Positions 22,219 through 30,235 of a DNA stretch of 40,044 nt are shown here, one piece after another. The position numbers were made by a program, and so were the translations under genes. The notes below the pieces were generated by a model that made no database searches, was not told the origin of the DNA, and saw nothing but the letters and a program-made list of their open reading frames with translations. Origin of the DNA: Parachlamydia sp. (lineage in GTDB: Bacteria; Chlamydiota; Chlamydiia; Chlamydiales; Parachlamydiaceae); the NCBI GenBank assembly GCA_021372155.1, contig JAJFUZ010000143.1:1-40044 (forward strand). The letters are read 5' to 3'. Each line of letters starts with the position of its first letter. The first letter of the stretch is position 1.

Positions 22219-24297
22219 TTACCTCTTAATACGTGAAACGGCGTTCTGCATTTCTTGCGCAGCATTGTTGAGCTGCTCGATCGCATTGTGGAACTGGCGG
22301 ATCGATTCGGTGGTCTGCACGGCCGCTTCGCTGAGCTGGTTGATCGATTCGTTGATCTGCTCCGCACCCTGGGATTGCGCCTGCATGCCCTGGTTGACTG
22401 TTTCGAAGCTGGTGGTCTGCTGCTGGACCTGTTCGATGATCTTGGAAAGCTGCTCGCCAACTGTCGTCACCTGCTTGACGCCCGTATTAATCTCTTCAGA
22501 AAACTTGTCGACTCCCATCACCCCAGCTGAAACTGCTGAGATCATTTCGTTGACCATTTTCTCAATGTCGAGGGTGGCGTTGGCGGTCTGATCGGCGAGG
22601 CGGCGGATTTCGCGCGCGATGACGGCGAAGCTGCGGCCATATTCGCCCGCTTTTTCGGCTTCTATCGCGGCGTTGAGGGAGAGGAGGTTGGTTTGGTCGG
22701 CGACCTTGCCAATGGTCGTCACAATGCTGGTGATGCTGCCGGCCTTTTCATTGAGGACCGCCAGCTTGGAGGCGATGTTGCCCGCCGCATCGACCATCTG
22801 CCGCATGATTGTCTCCATGCGGTTGAGGCCGGCTTTGCCGGATGAGGCAAGTGAGGAGGTCTGCTCGGCGCCGCCGCTGACTTCGCTCATTGTCTTGGCA
22901 AACTCTTTGGCCGTAGCTGAAATTTCACGGGCGGTGGCTGCAATTTCTTTAGTCGTGGCCTCCTGTTCGACGATTGTCGCCTCCTGCTGCTTGGCGGTCG
23001 CTGCGATCTCAGTCGTCGAAGTCGTGAGCTGGATGCCTGTCCATTGTAGCTGCCCGATCAGCTCTTGAAAAGATTCTGCCATCTGGTTGAAAGCGACGCC
23101 GACCTGGCCCACTTCGTCTTCATACAACACGGGGACGCGCGTCGAAAGGTCTCCGCCGGCCAGGTGCTTGGCGGCCGTCACGAGATTGGTCAGGGGGCGG
23201 CTGATGCCCCGCATGATCAAAAAGCCCAGTAAAAAGCCTGCAAGAGCTGCCAGGAGGCAGAGCAGGGAACTGATGCGCTGCTGCAGCTTGTAGCTGTGAA
23301 GGCGCAGCTGCAGAAGGTGGGTCAGCTGATCTATCGAGGCGTCCCAGAAATTCCAGCTGGTCTCGCGCGCTTTGCTGCTTAAAGCGATGAATGCAGCTTC
23401 GTCGGGGGCTATTTCTTTGGCCTCGAGAAGATTTTTTTCCACGTAGTCGATCAAAGCCAGCGAGGCATTGTAGTATTGGTCTGAGGCGTCTTTCAGCTTG
23501 CTTTCGGTTTCAACATCGTTGCGCAGGATCTTCTCGTAATTAAACAGCTTCTGGAGATCTGTCTGAGACTGGTCAAGTTTCGATCGCATCAGGGCAATGA
23601 GGCCTATCAGGGAGGCTCTTTCTGAAGGGCTGATCTCTTTTCGCTGAATGATTCCTTCTCCAAGCGAGCTGATCTTGGAGAGAAGCTCCTGCAATTCCAG
23701 CATCATGAGCGGGCCGCCTTCAATCAGATAGTGGGTGTCGAGTTCAGGATCGACGGTAAGATTGGATGTATCTGCGATATGGCGTGCAAGTGTTTTGAGA
23801 TCCCTCATCAGGGCATCATGCTCTTTGTCGCTTGTGGAAGTGGACATGCTGCCGAGCTGCTGCGCCAGAGCATTCCAGCGATGTTTCAACTCTTCGGGTT
23901 TCAGATTGTTCAAACCCCGCTTCTGAAATTCGCTTGGAGTGGTCGCAAAGGGGATTTCAAATTCCTGATCAGAGGCAATGAGGGTATTGAAATCCGAGCC
24001 GATCTCGCTGTCCAGACCAACCAGATTGGTTTTGAGGGCCTTCTCGCCAGTCTGGATGCGGCTTGCTGTCAGCTTGTGCTTTGGGAGCTTCTCCAACAGC
24101 CCCTTGAGTGGCTGCAGATACTGGATGCCCTGCAGCTCCTTCTCCACAAAATTGATGATTTTATTTTGGGAAGCGAGCATGAAATAGCTGCTCACCAAAA
24201 TCGACAGGCCAAAGAGGCAGCTGATGAAAATAAACTTCTGCTGATAGCTGAATGGGCTGAGCAGTTTTAAAAGTATGGACCCACCTTTATCATTCAT
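22219..24297 (-). CDS. methyl-accepting chemotaxis-type receptor, WspA-like
   Basis: A 692-residue transmembrane receptor. TM1 is at about residues 21-42. An extracytoplasmic helical sensor follows, including TVDPELDTHYLIEGGPLMM. TM2 is at about 343-363 and HAMP at about 364-415 (SRPLTNLVTAAKHLAGGDLS). A long cytoplasmic coiled coil has its hairpin tip at about 531-570 (VADQTNLLSLNAAIEAEKAG, then FAVIAREIRRLADQT). The tip binds CheA/CheW-type partners. The EAEKAGEYGRSF variant and Thr/Ala-rich flanks resemble WspA surface-sensing receptors. No CheR/CheB tether is present at the C-terminus (SRIKR). No che or wsp partner is in the window. AAGGGG upstream of ATG 24297 is a good ribosome site. 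Confidence 0.9.
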   Translation of the reverse strand: MNDKGGSILLKLLSPFSYQQKFIFISCLFGLSILVSSYFMLASQNKIINFVEKELQGIQYLQPLKGLLEKLPKHKLTASRIQTGEKALKTNLVGLDSEIGSDFNTLIASDQEFEIPFATTPSEFQKRGLNNLKPEELKHRWNALAQQLGSMSTSTSDKEHDALMRDLKTLARHIADTSNLTVDPELDTHYLIEGGPLMMLELQELLSKISSLGEGIIQRKEISPSERASLIGLIALMRSKLDQSQTDLQKLFNYEKILRNDVETESKLKDASDQYYNASLALIDYVEKNLLEAKEIAPDEAAFIALSSKARETSWNFWDASIDQLTHLLQLRLHSYKLQQRISSLLCLLAALAGFLLGFLIMRGISRPLTNLVTAAKHLAGGDLSTRVPVLYEDEVGQVGVAFNQMAESFQELIGQLQWTGIQLTTSTTEIAATAKQQEATIVEQEATTKEIAATAREISATAKEFAKTMSEVSGGAEQTSSLASSGKAGLNRMETIMRQMVDAAGNIASKLAVLNEKAGSITSIVTTIGKVADQTNLLSLNAAIEAEKAGEYGRSFAVIAREIRRLADQTANATLDIEKMVNEMISAVSAGVMGVDKFSEEINTGVKQVTTVGEQLSKIIEQVQQQTTSFETVNQGMQAQSQGAEQINESINQLSEAAVQTTESIRQFHNAIEQLNNAAQEMQNAVSRIKR

Positions 24298-24324
24298 CTA
24301 CACCCCTTATAGGCACATGTTTCA

Positions 24325-24345
24325 CTCACCCAGGAAAGGGTAGGG
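24325..24345. repeat. half-copy of the palindromic repeat at 32461-32639
   Basis: CACCCAGGAAAGGGT with flanking CT and GGG matches 32591-32610 at all but one base over 20 bases. It lies in the 131-bp gap between the divergent chemoreceptor and HerA-like genes. Only one arm of the palindrome is present. Confidence 0.55.
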
Positions 24346-24391
24346 ATCGGACGCATGTATCCTTGCCGCATTCTGTAGTTAACTTTATTTT

Positions 24392-24421
24392 TTGGCAAAA
24401 AAAAGATTTGTCAGCTATTCA
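24392..24421 (+). promoter_or_regulatory. candidate promoter of the HerA-like gene
   Basis: TTGGCA (24392-24397) and TATTCA (24416-24421) are 18 nt apart. The predicted transcription start would fall almost on ATG 24429, which has no Shine-Dalgarno sequence, so the transcript might be leaderless. Evidence is thin. Confidence 0.3.
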
Positions 24422-24428
24422 TTAGTAT

Positions 24429-26759
24429 ATGCAAATCATAGACAAATCAGGTAGTTTTTACCTCGGCAAATTTTTTAATCCATCCCTTCGAAAGGTTGAA
24501 GAGACCCCGCTGCAGTATGATGCCAGGAATCTGACGACACATGCCGTCTGCCTCGGGATGACCGGCAGCGGCAAGACGGGTCTTGGGATTGCTATGCTGG
24601 AAGAAGCGGGTCTCAATGGCATCCCTGCGATCGCAATCGATCCAAAAGGAGATTTAGGAAACCTGCTGCTGACCTTCCCCAATCTGATAGGAGCAGAATT
24701 TTTACCCTGGATCGATGCAGCGGAGGCGGAACGCAAGCGGGAGACCCCCGACCAGTATGCAGTTGAAGTAGCAAAAACATGGAAAGAGGGACTTGAGGAG
24801 TGGGGAGAGGGGGCTGATCGCATCCGCAAATTCAAGGGCGCGGTCGATGCGTCTATCTATACCCCTGCAAGCCAGGCGGGAATTCCTCTCTCCATCCTGA
24901 ACTCCTTTGCCGCTCCTCCTGCTGAGTTGCTTCTCGATCCGGGGGCATTGCGAGACCGCGTCTTATCCACAACCTCCAGCCTGCTGGGACTGATCGGAGT
25001 GGAAGCGGATCCTATCAAGAGCCGCGAACATATTCTGATTTCCACAATATTTGAGCAGGCTTGGCGTGAAAAAATGTCTCTCGATCTGCCAGGACTCATC
25101 CAGCAGATCCAGAAACCTCCCTTTGCAAAGGTTGGAGTTCTGGCAACGGAAACATTTTATCCTGAAAAGGATCGCATGGCTTTGGCGATGCGTCTGAACA
25201 ATCTGCTGGCTTCTCCGGGCTTTCAAGCGTGGATGCAGGGTGAGCCGCTCGACATTCAGAGCCTCCTGTATACAAAAGAGGGCAAGCCTCGCGTGACGAT
25301 CCTTTCCATCGCCCATCTTGGCGACTCGGAAAGGATGTTTTTCGTGACGCTTTTCCTGAACGAACTCCTGGGATGGATGCGGAAGCAATCGGGCACTTCC
25401 AATCTGCGCGCCCTGGTGTATATGGATGAGATCTTTGGATTCTTCCCGCCGACGGCGATGCCTCCTTCCAAACTTCCGATGCTTACCCTGCTCAAGCAGG
25501 CGCGCGCCTTTGGGTTGGGCATTGTCTTAGCAACCCAAAACCCCGTCGACCTGGATTATAAGGGGCTTGCCAACTGTGGGACATGGTTCATCGGCAAGCT
25601 TCAAACGGAGAGGGACAGAGCGCGCGTAATCGAAGGTCTGAGCAGCGCCAGCATAGGAGAAGTTAACGCGGCCGAGCTGCACAAGATGATCGCGTCTTTA
25701 GGAACACGCGTTTTCCTTTTGCGTAGCATTTACCTCAAAGAGCCGCAGCTGTTTCAGACACGCTGGACTCTTTCCTATCTGCGTGGTCCCTTGACTCTGC
25801 CTCAGATACAGATGTTGATGTCCGGCAAGGTGGAGGCTCGACCTGCTCCGGTCACCCCCCAATCTGGACAAAAACCCGTCGCTCCCATAGGTGTCAAAGA
25901 GCTTTTCGCACCCAGTTCGCAGCCGATCACCTATGTGCCGAAAGTGTTAGGGATGGCGAAACTGCATTTTGTCGATGCAAAGAAAAAAATCGACTCCTGG
26001 CGGCATGTGGCCCTTATGTCTGCGGTGGGGCCGGATGGGAATGCCATCTGGGAAGAAAGTAAAGAAATTGGGGATCAGATCCCCTCTCTTCTGAAGATCC
26101 CTCCAGCGAATGCTGCCTTTCAAGATCTGCCTGCGGCTTTGATGCAGGCAAAAAACTATGCTGCGTTCAGCAAGTCCTTTTCTGATTACCTTTATCAAAA
26201 TCAGACATTCGATCTGATGGAGGCCTCTGAAGCCAAAATGGTCTCGCAGCCAGAGGAAAGCGAAGCGGATTTCCGTAACCGCGTTGCCGAGGCATTAAAG
26301 AGTAAATTCCAGAAAGAAGCAGATGTCATCCGCGAACGCTATGCGGGCAAAATACGCACATTGCAGGATCGCATCCAGCGGGCGCAGGGGGTTGCCGATG
26401 AACAGAGGGCGCAGGTTTGGCGCCGAATACTCGATACCATCATCTCAGTCGGCTCCACTCTACTGGCAGCGTTTCTCGGGAGAGGTGTGACCAAAGGTTC
26501 AATTTCTCAGGCCGGCACATCGCTCAAAAAAGCAGGTAGAATCGGCAAGGAGCAGGAAGATGTGGTTCGTTCAGAAGAGACTCTGGGCTCTTTACAGCAG
26601 CAGCTTAAAGACAATCAAAGTGCGATGGAACAAGAGCTTGCTAAACTATTGAATGCAGCAGATCCACAAGCGATTGTTATTAATAAAACAGTCATCCGTC
26701 CAAAGAAAAGTGATATAGATGTTGACAGTGTTTCTCTGCTTTGGTATCCATTGGGTTAA
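24429..26759 (+). CDS. HerA/DUF87-type ATP-binding protein
   Basis: A 776-residue P-loop ATPase of the HerA-FtsK superfamily, similar to widespread COG0433-type proteins of undefined role. The N-terminus has a short beta-rich region (GSFYLGKFFNPSL). Walker A is CLGMTGSGKTGLG at about residues 41-53, followed by AIAIDPKGDLGNLLL. Walker B is ALVYMDEIFGFFPP near residue 330. LATQNPVDLDYKGLANCGTWFIGKLQTERD gives sensor and arginine-finger regions. Residues about 610-776 are charged coiled coil flanking a short Gly-rich segment (GSTLLAAFLGRGVTKG). No NurA nuclease or VirB/Tra gene is adjacent. Two small glycine-rich membrane proteins follow and may be partners. Confidence 0.85.
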   Translation: MQIIDKSGSFYLGKFFNPSLRKVEETPLQYDARNLTTHAVCLGMTGSGKTGLGIAMLEEAGLNGIPAIAIDPKGDLGNLLLTFPNLIGAEFLPWIDAAEAERKRETPDQYAVEVAKTWKEGLEEWGEGADRIRKFKGAVDASIYTPASQAGIPLSILNSFAAPPAELLLDPGALRDRVLSTTSSLLGLIGVEADPIKSREHILISTIFEQAWREKMSLDLPGLIQQIQKPPFAKVGVLATETFYPEKDRMALAMRLNNLLASPGFQAWMQGEPLDIQSLLYTKEGKPRVTILSIAHLGDSERMFFVTLFLNELLGWMRKQSGTSNLRALVYMDEIFGFFPPTAMPPSKLPMLTLLKQARAFGLGIVLATQNPVDLDYKGLANCGTWFIGKLQTERDRARVIEGLSSASIGEVNAAELHKMIASLGTRVFLLRSIYLKEPQLFQTRWTLSYLRGPLTLPQIQMLMSGKVEARPAPVTPQSGQKPVAPIGVKELFAPSSQPITYVPKVLGMAKLHFVDAKKKIDSWRHVALMSAVGPDGNAIWEESKEIGDQIPSLLKIPPANAAFQDLPAALMQAKNYAAFSKSFSDYLYQNQTFDLMEASEAKMVSQPEESEADFRNRVAEALKSKFQKEADVIRERYAGKIRTLQDRIQRAQGVADEQRAQVWRRILDTIISVGSTLLAAFLGRGVTKGSISQAGTSLKKAGRIGKEQEDVVRSEETLGSLQQQLKDNQSAMEQELAKLLNAADPQAIVINKTVIRPKKSDIDVDSVSLLWYPLG

Positions 26760-26789
26760 AGATAAATATTGTCACAAACGGAGGAAATA

Positions 26790-27116
26790 ATGGATATAGG
26801 TAGTTTACTCGTCAGCTTGATCAGCGGTGTCGTGGGAGGCAATGTTGCCGGTGCTGCTTTACCCGATAAGAGCCTTGGCGCTTTGGGAAACAGCCTTTCA
26901 GGACTTGTGGGCGGTGGAATCGGGGGCTCGATCCTCCAGGCTCTCGGTGTGATTGCGACACAGGTCGCCACTGGAGCAGGAACTGCCGGAGCGGCAGGAG
27001 CTGCTTCTGGTCTTGATATCGGATCTCTGCTGGGTAATATCGGCGGTAGCGGTGTCAGTGGCGCGATCCTGATGATCATCGTATCGCTCATCAAAAATGC
27101 GATGAGCCAGAAATAA
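26790..27116 (+). CDS. small glycine-rich membrane protein (copy 1)
   Basis: A 108-residue, strongly hydrophobic Gly/Ala-rich protein: LLVSLISGVVGGNVAGAAL, SLSGLVGGGIGGSILQALG and LLGNIGGSGVSGAILMIIV. The spaced glycines resemble glycine-zipper membrane helices. I know similar short Gly-rich proteins only as uncharacterised. The start ATG 26790 is fixed by GGAGGAA 26780-26786; an upstream in-frame TTG at 26769 precedes that site and is rejected. It lies 30 nt after the HerA-like gene and is probably co-transcribed. Copy 2 follows at 27167. Confidence 0.8.
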   Translation: MDIGSLLVSLISGVVGGNVAGAALPDKSLGALGNSLSGLVGGGIGGSILQALGVIATQVATGAGTAGAAGAASGLDIGSLLGNIGGSGVSGAILMIIVSLIKNAMSQK

Positions 27117-27123
27117 ATCTCTG

Positions 27124-27147
27124 CGGCAGCGTCTTACGACGCTGCCG
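27124..27147. terminator. perfect GC-rich hairpin between the glycine-rich paralogs
   Basis: A 10-bp perfect stem (27124-27133 with 27138-27147) with loop TTAC lies 7 nt after the first gene. No T-run follows, so it may attenuate or stabilise mRNA rather than terminate fully. Confidence 0.45.
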
Positions 27148-27166
27148 TTCATGCCAGGATCTTTCT

Positions 27167-27445
27167 TTGGAATTCTTTCTTTTGCTCGTCAGTCTGACCA
27201 GTGGAGCCATTGTCGGCCATGCTGCATCCATGCAGGAACAGAGCCTTGGCCCTGTCGGCAATATTGTGTCAGGATTGATCGGCGGGGGATTGGGCTGGAT
27301 CCTATTAGAATGGCTAGGATGGTACACAGGCGAAGCGGCTCTGCTTGGTTGGCAAATCAGCGCCTTGCTCGGTTACATGGTCACAGGTGCTGTCACGGGA
27401 GGTCTGGCCGTTATCCTCGCTGCTTTAGGTAAAAAACTTATTTGA
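27167..27445 (+). CDS. small glycine-rich membrane protein (copy 2)
   Basis: A 92-residue paralog of the preceding gene. The first half aligns well (LLVSLTSGAIVGHAASMQEQ with SLGPVGNIVSGLIGGGLG, against LLVSLISGVVGGNVAGAALP with SLGALGNSLSGLVGGGIG), while the second half has diverged. Two or three membrane helices are likely. No ATG is available. TTG 27167, 8 nt after AGGA (27155-27158), is the best start. The last 8 nt overlap the 3' end of the convergent oxidoreductase gene. Existence rests on the clear homology to copy 1. Confidence 0.72.
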   Translation: MEFFLLLVSLTSGAIVGHAASMQEQSLGPVGNIVSGLIGGGLGWILLEWLGWYTGEAALLGWQISALLGYMVTGAVTGGLAVILAALGKKLI

Positions 27446-28388
27446 TTTTCAGCACAATTTTGCCCTGCGTATGTCCCTGACGTACCTTCTCATGCGCCTC
27501 AGCAGCTTGATCGAGCGTCATCTCTTCAATATGGGGAATCGGCAACCTTTCCTGTTCAATCAAGGAAGCGATCTGCTGTAATTGAGTGCCATTGGGGGCT
27601 ACGAAAAGATAACTGAAATCGATATTCTTCTTTTTGGCAATTTTTGGATCGAGCTGGCCCAGGATGCTAACCAGGCGACCTCCAGATTTAAGGACATTAG
27701 CGCTAGTCTTCAAAACCTCGCCTCCGATGCACTCCAGCACGACATCGATACCATGCGGTTCGAGCTTTTTGAGTACATCGACAAAAGACTCACTGGTGTA
27801 GTCGATGGGTACATCTGCACCCAGGTTTTTAACATATTCATGATGATCTTTGCTTGCTGTTGTGTAGATCCTGGCTCCAGTATTCTTGGCCAGGGCAATC
27901 GCAAGGCTTCCGACTCCTCCAGCTCCAGCTTGAACGAGAATGGTCTCTCCCTTTTTCAATTTGGCGGTATCGAAGAGTGCTTGCCAGGCTGACAGGCCAA
28001 CCAGGGGAATCGCGGCGGCCTCGGCAAAGCTGAGATTTTTTGGTTTTAAAGCCACATTCTCGGCATCAAAGCAGATATATTCCGCATAGGTACCATCGTG
28101 GATGATGGGCTTTCTGCAGTAAGCATATACCTCATCGCCGACATGCAGGTTTTTGACGTTGAGACCCACTTCGGTCACAATACCCGAGGCGTCCCAACCA
28201 GGGGTAATCGGAAATTCATGAGGGAGCCTGCCCTGAAGCAAACCTTCGCAGAGTTTCCAGTCCACGGGATTGACGGAGGTATAGAGGATCTGGATCTGGA
28301 CTTCATCCTCTTCCGGCTGGGGGATGGGACGATCAACCAGATGCAGGTTTTCCGTATGTCCAAATTGATCGATCACGACTGCTTTCAT
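27438..28388 (-). CDS. medium-chain (MDR) NADP-dependent oxidoreductase, quinone-reductase type
   Basis: A 316-residue zinc-independent MDR enzyme. The N-terminal GroES-like domain has VDRPIPQPEEDEVQIQI and TSVNPVDWKLCEG. The Rossmann domain has the nucleotide loop VQAGAGGVGSLAIALAKNTG, then IYTTASKDHHEYVKNLGAD, which suggests NADPH use. The structural-zinc cysteines of alcohol dehydrogenases are absent. Such enzymes reduce quinones or enones; the substrate here is unknown. The ATG at 28388 is preceded by GGAG and AAAGGA. It is a single gene convergent with the glycine-rich pair. Confidence 0.9.
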   Translation of the reverse strand: MKAVVIDQFGHTENLHLVDRPIPQPEEDEVQIQILYTSVNPVDWKLCEGLLQGRLPHEFPITPGWDASGIVTEVGLNVKNLHVGDEVYAYCRKPIIHDGTYAEYICFDAENVALKPKNLSFAEAAAIPLVGLSAWQALFDTAKLKKGETILVQAGAGGVGSLAIALAKNTGARIYTTASKDHHEYVKNLGADVPIDYTSESFVDVLKKLEPHGIDVVLECIGGEVLKTSANVLKSGGRLVSILGQLDPKIAKKKNIDFSYLFVAPNGTQLQQIASLIEQERLPIPHIEEMTLDQAAEAHEKVRQGHTQGKIVLKIK

Positions 28389-28521
28389 AGTCCTTTCTCC
28401 ATTTAATTGTCTCTGTAAGGGATTGGCGAGTTGAATGCAACATCTGCATCGTTCGTCAAAAAAATCTCTACGGACCTGGGCTTTTCAGCGAGAATTTTTC
28501 CAACGGGAACGGCTGCAATAT

Positions 28522-28550
28522 TTGTGAATTAATAATTAAATCGCTAAAGT
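28522..28550 (+). promoter_or_regulatory. candidate promoter of the phosphoesterase-like gene
   Basis: TTGTGA (28522-28527), 17-nt spacer, TAAAGT (28545-28550) in AT-rich sequence, about 60 nt before ATG 28612. Confidence 0.4.
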
Positions 28551-28611
28551 CGGGATAAAGGTATTGAAAGGCCCCCATGGCTCAGATTCTGAATCAAGCA
28601 ATCAAGAAATC

Positions 28612-29892
28612 ATGACACATTTTTTTCTTACAGCCATTTTTGTTCTTTTTGCCACCACTGCTCAGGCTCAAGAGTCTGACCTCGATGAACGTTTCTTCCA
28701 AGATGAAAAAGAGCTCTTGTACCATAACATGGAGACACACGCTGTCAGCCGCGTGGAATTGATGCAATTATTCTGGGAACTGCAGATAGAAGCCCTCGCA
28801 GAAACGATCAATGCCCAAGAGGTAAGGGATTTAAAGCTTCTTGAATCTGCTGAGCTGAACAAAACAAAGAAAATGTCCTATCGCTATAGTGTCCTCGAGA
28901 AGTTTCAGAAGCAGGCGGGACTTGAGAGACGTCCTTACACGGGACGCAGAGTGGCCTTTCTGGGTGACAGCGCCAATCCATTTCTCCAAAACGGTTTTGA
29001 TCCTGAGGTTCTTGGCCAATTGCTGGATCGGATCAAGGCACAGAGGCCGGAAGCTCTCTTCTTTACAGGAAACCTTATCTGGAGCCTGGAATTGCCTCAG
29101 AATGGTAAGAAGGAAGATGTCGTCAAGCTAGCCCCCGTTCGCGATCAATTGGGCAATGTCGCCTATCAGCCCGCTGGCACCTATGACAGTGGGCATTTTC
29201 GCGAGCGGCTTAAGCGCTTTGCTGCCTTTGTCAAGAGACGCCTCGGCGATATCCCCCTTTATCCTGTCCTTGGAGAAGCTGAAGCCGCCGGCCCAGACAG
29301 CCTCCAGATATTTCTGGAGCAATTTCCTGTGCCCAACAGTACCATTATAGACTCTTCACAGCTGGTCTATAACGTTTCATTAGGAAATGCCGACTTCGTC
29401 GTCCTCTCTCTTGCTGCCTACGACAAAGCGAACAAAACACTCCTGCAGCATCGCATGACAAGTCCTTTGCTGCAATGGGTGGATGAAACCCTTGCAGCAC
29501 AAGCGTCGAGTCACACCTATCTCTTTGCCGTTGGAAACGAACCGGCCTTCTCACCGGAAGGCCTGTTTAAATCTTATGCCGGCGATGATCGCTCTGGGCG
29601 CATGCGCTTCTGGCATCTCCTCATGCGCCATCATGTGGTTGCCTATTTCTGTTCCAACCAACCTGTTTTTGACCGCACCTATCGCTATGGCGTCTGGCAG
29701 ATTCTCAGTGGGGGAGGAGGGGCTGAGTTGGACTTCGAACACGAAGATAAAAGGGCCTTTTATCATTACCTGCTCCTGACCATCCCACAACAGGGCGCTC
29801 CCATGCTGCAAGTCTTTGATCAGCGCGGAAGAAAAAGGGATGAACTGCTCTTTTCAAAACGTCTTCCCGCTGTCATGCATTTCAGGGAATAG
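28612..29892 (+). CDS. secreted metallophosphoesterase-like protein lacking metal ligands
   Basis: A 426-residue protein with a clear signal peptide (MTHFFLTAIFVLFATTAQAQ, cleavage about residue 19-20). The layout follows calcineurin-like or purple acid phosphatases, but each metal motif is altered. RVAFLGDSANPFL (about 113) keeps one Asp. LFFTGNLIW (about 149) has Asn for the bridging Asp. YPVLGEAEAAG (about 217) replaces GNHE. FAVGNEPAFS (about 305) replaces GHxPxYS. CSNQPVFDRTYRYG (about 347) replaces the GHxH motif, and ILSGGGGAEL then fits the usual phosphatase ending. It is probably an inactive scaffold or binding protein outside the inner membrane. I prefer ATG 28612 over an upstream TTG because the signal peptide then starts cleanly. 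Confidence 0.75.
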   Translation: MTHFFLTAIFVLFATTAQAQESDLDERFFQDEKELLYHNMETHAVSRVELMQLFWELQIEALAETINAQEVRDLKLLESAELNKTKKMSYRYSVLEKFQKQAGLERRPYTGRRVAFLGDSANPFLQNGFDPEVLGQLLDRIKAQRPEALFFTGNLIWSLELPQNGKKEDVVKLAPVRDQLGNVAYQPAGTYDSGHFRERLKRFAAFVKRRLGDIPLYPVLGEAEAAGPDSLQIFLEQFPVPNSTIIDSSQLVYNVSLGNADFVVLSLAAYDKANKTLLQHRMTSPLLQWVDETLAAQASSHTYLFAVGNEPAFSPEGLFKSYAGDDRSGRMRFWHLLMRHHVVAYFCSNQPVFDRTYRYGVWQILSGGGGAELDFEHEDKRAFYHYLLLTIPQQGAPMLQVFDQRGRKRDELLFSKRLPAVMHFRE

Positions 29893-29906
29893 CCACTCTA
29901 TCTTGC

Positions 29907-29944
29907 TTGACAATTTTGAGAAAATGTAATACTATTAGTATTAC
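29907..29944 (+). promoter_or_regulatory. vapBC promoter with overlapping palindromic operator
   Basis: TTGACA (29907-29912), 17-nt spacer, TACTAT (29930-29935) is the best promoter in the window. A palindrome with 9-bp perfect arms around one base (29926-29944, arm GTAATACTA) covers the -10. This fits autorepression by the VapB/VapC complex, as in other vapBC operons. Confidence 0.7.
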
Positions 29945-29962
29945 AAGATATTGAGGCGAGCT

Positions 29963-30235
29963 ATGAAACAACAGACAATCAGCAGCAGGATAAAAACTGA
30001 AACAGCGCTGGAAATCCAGTTTCTCAAAAAAGAATTGGGGATCAACCAAACCTCAATTATTGAATCTGCGATCCATCATCTGTATCAAGAGACAAAACAG
30101 AAGAAAAAGCAATCTCGCTACGAGCTGTTCAAGAAATCGGGTTTCATCGGAGCTATCAAGGCTGAGCCCGATCTTTCGGTCAACTACAAGAAAAAGTTTG
30201 CCGATTATCTGAGTGAAAAGTATGCCCAGAAATGA
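29963..30235 (+). CDS. vapB: VapB-like antitoxin
   Basis: A 90-residue protein. The first 45 residues (MKQQTISSRIKTETALEIQF, LGINQTSIIESAIHHLYQE) have the form of a ribbon-helix-helix DNA-binding domain. The basic, flexible C-terminal half (YELFKKSGFIGAIKAEPDLS) is typical of the toxin-binding tail. ATG 29963 follows GAGGCGAG. It precedes the PIN toxin and overlaps it by 14 nt, the usual antitoxin-first order. It should bind the palindrome over its own promoter. A toxin-antitoxin pair is unusual in reduced Chlamydiaceae genomes but not in environmental chlamydiae. Confidence 0.8.
   Translation: MKQQTISSRIKTETALEIQFLKKELGINQTSIIESAIHHLYQETKQKKKQSRYELFKKSGFIGAIKAEPDLSVNYKKKFADYLSEKYAQK

Noticed and set aside
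22255-23293. Plus-strand open frames across the chemoreceptor gene
   Set aside because: They are shadows of a highly biased coiled-coil coding sequence on the other strand, without ribosome sites or recognisable domains.
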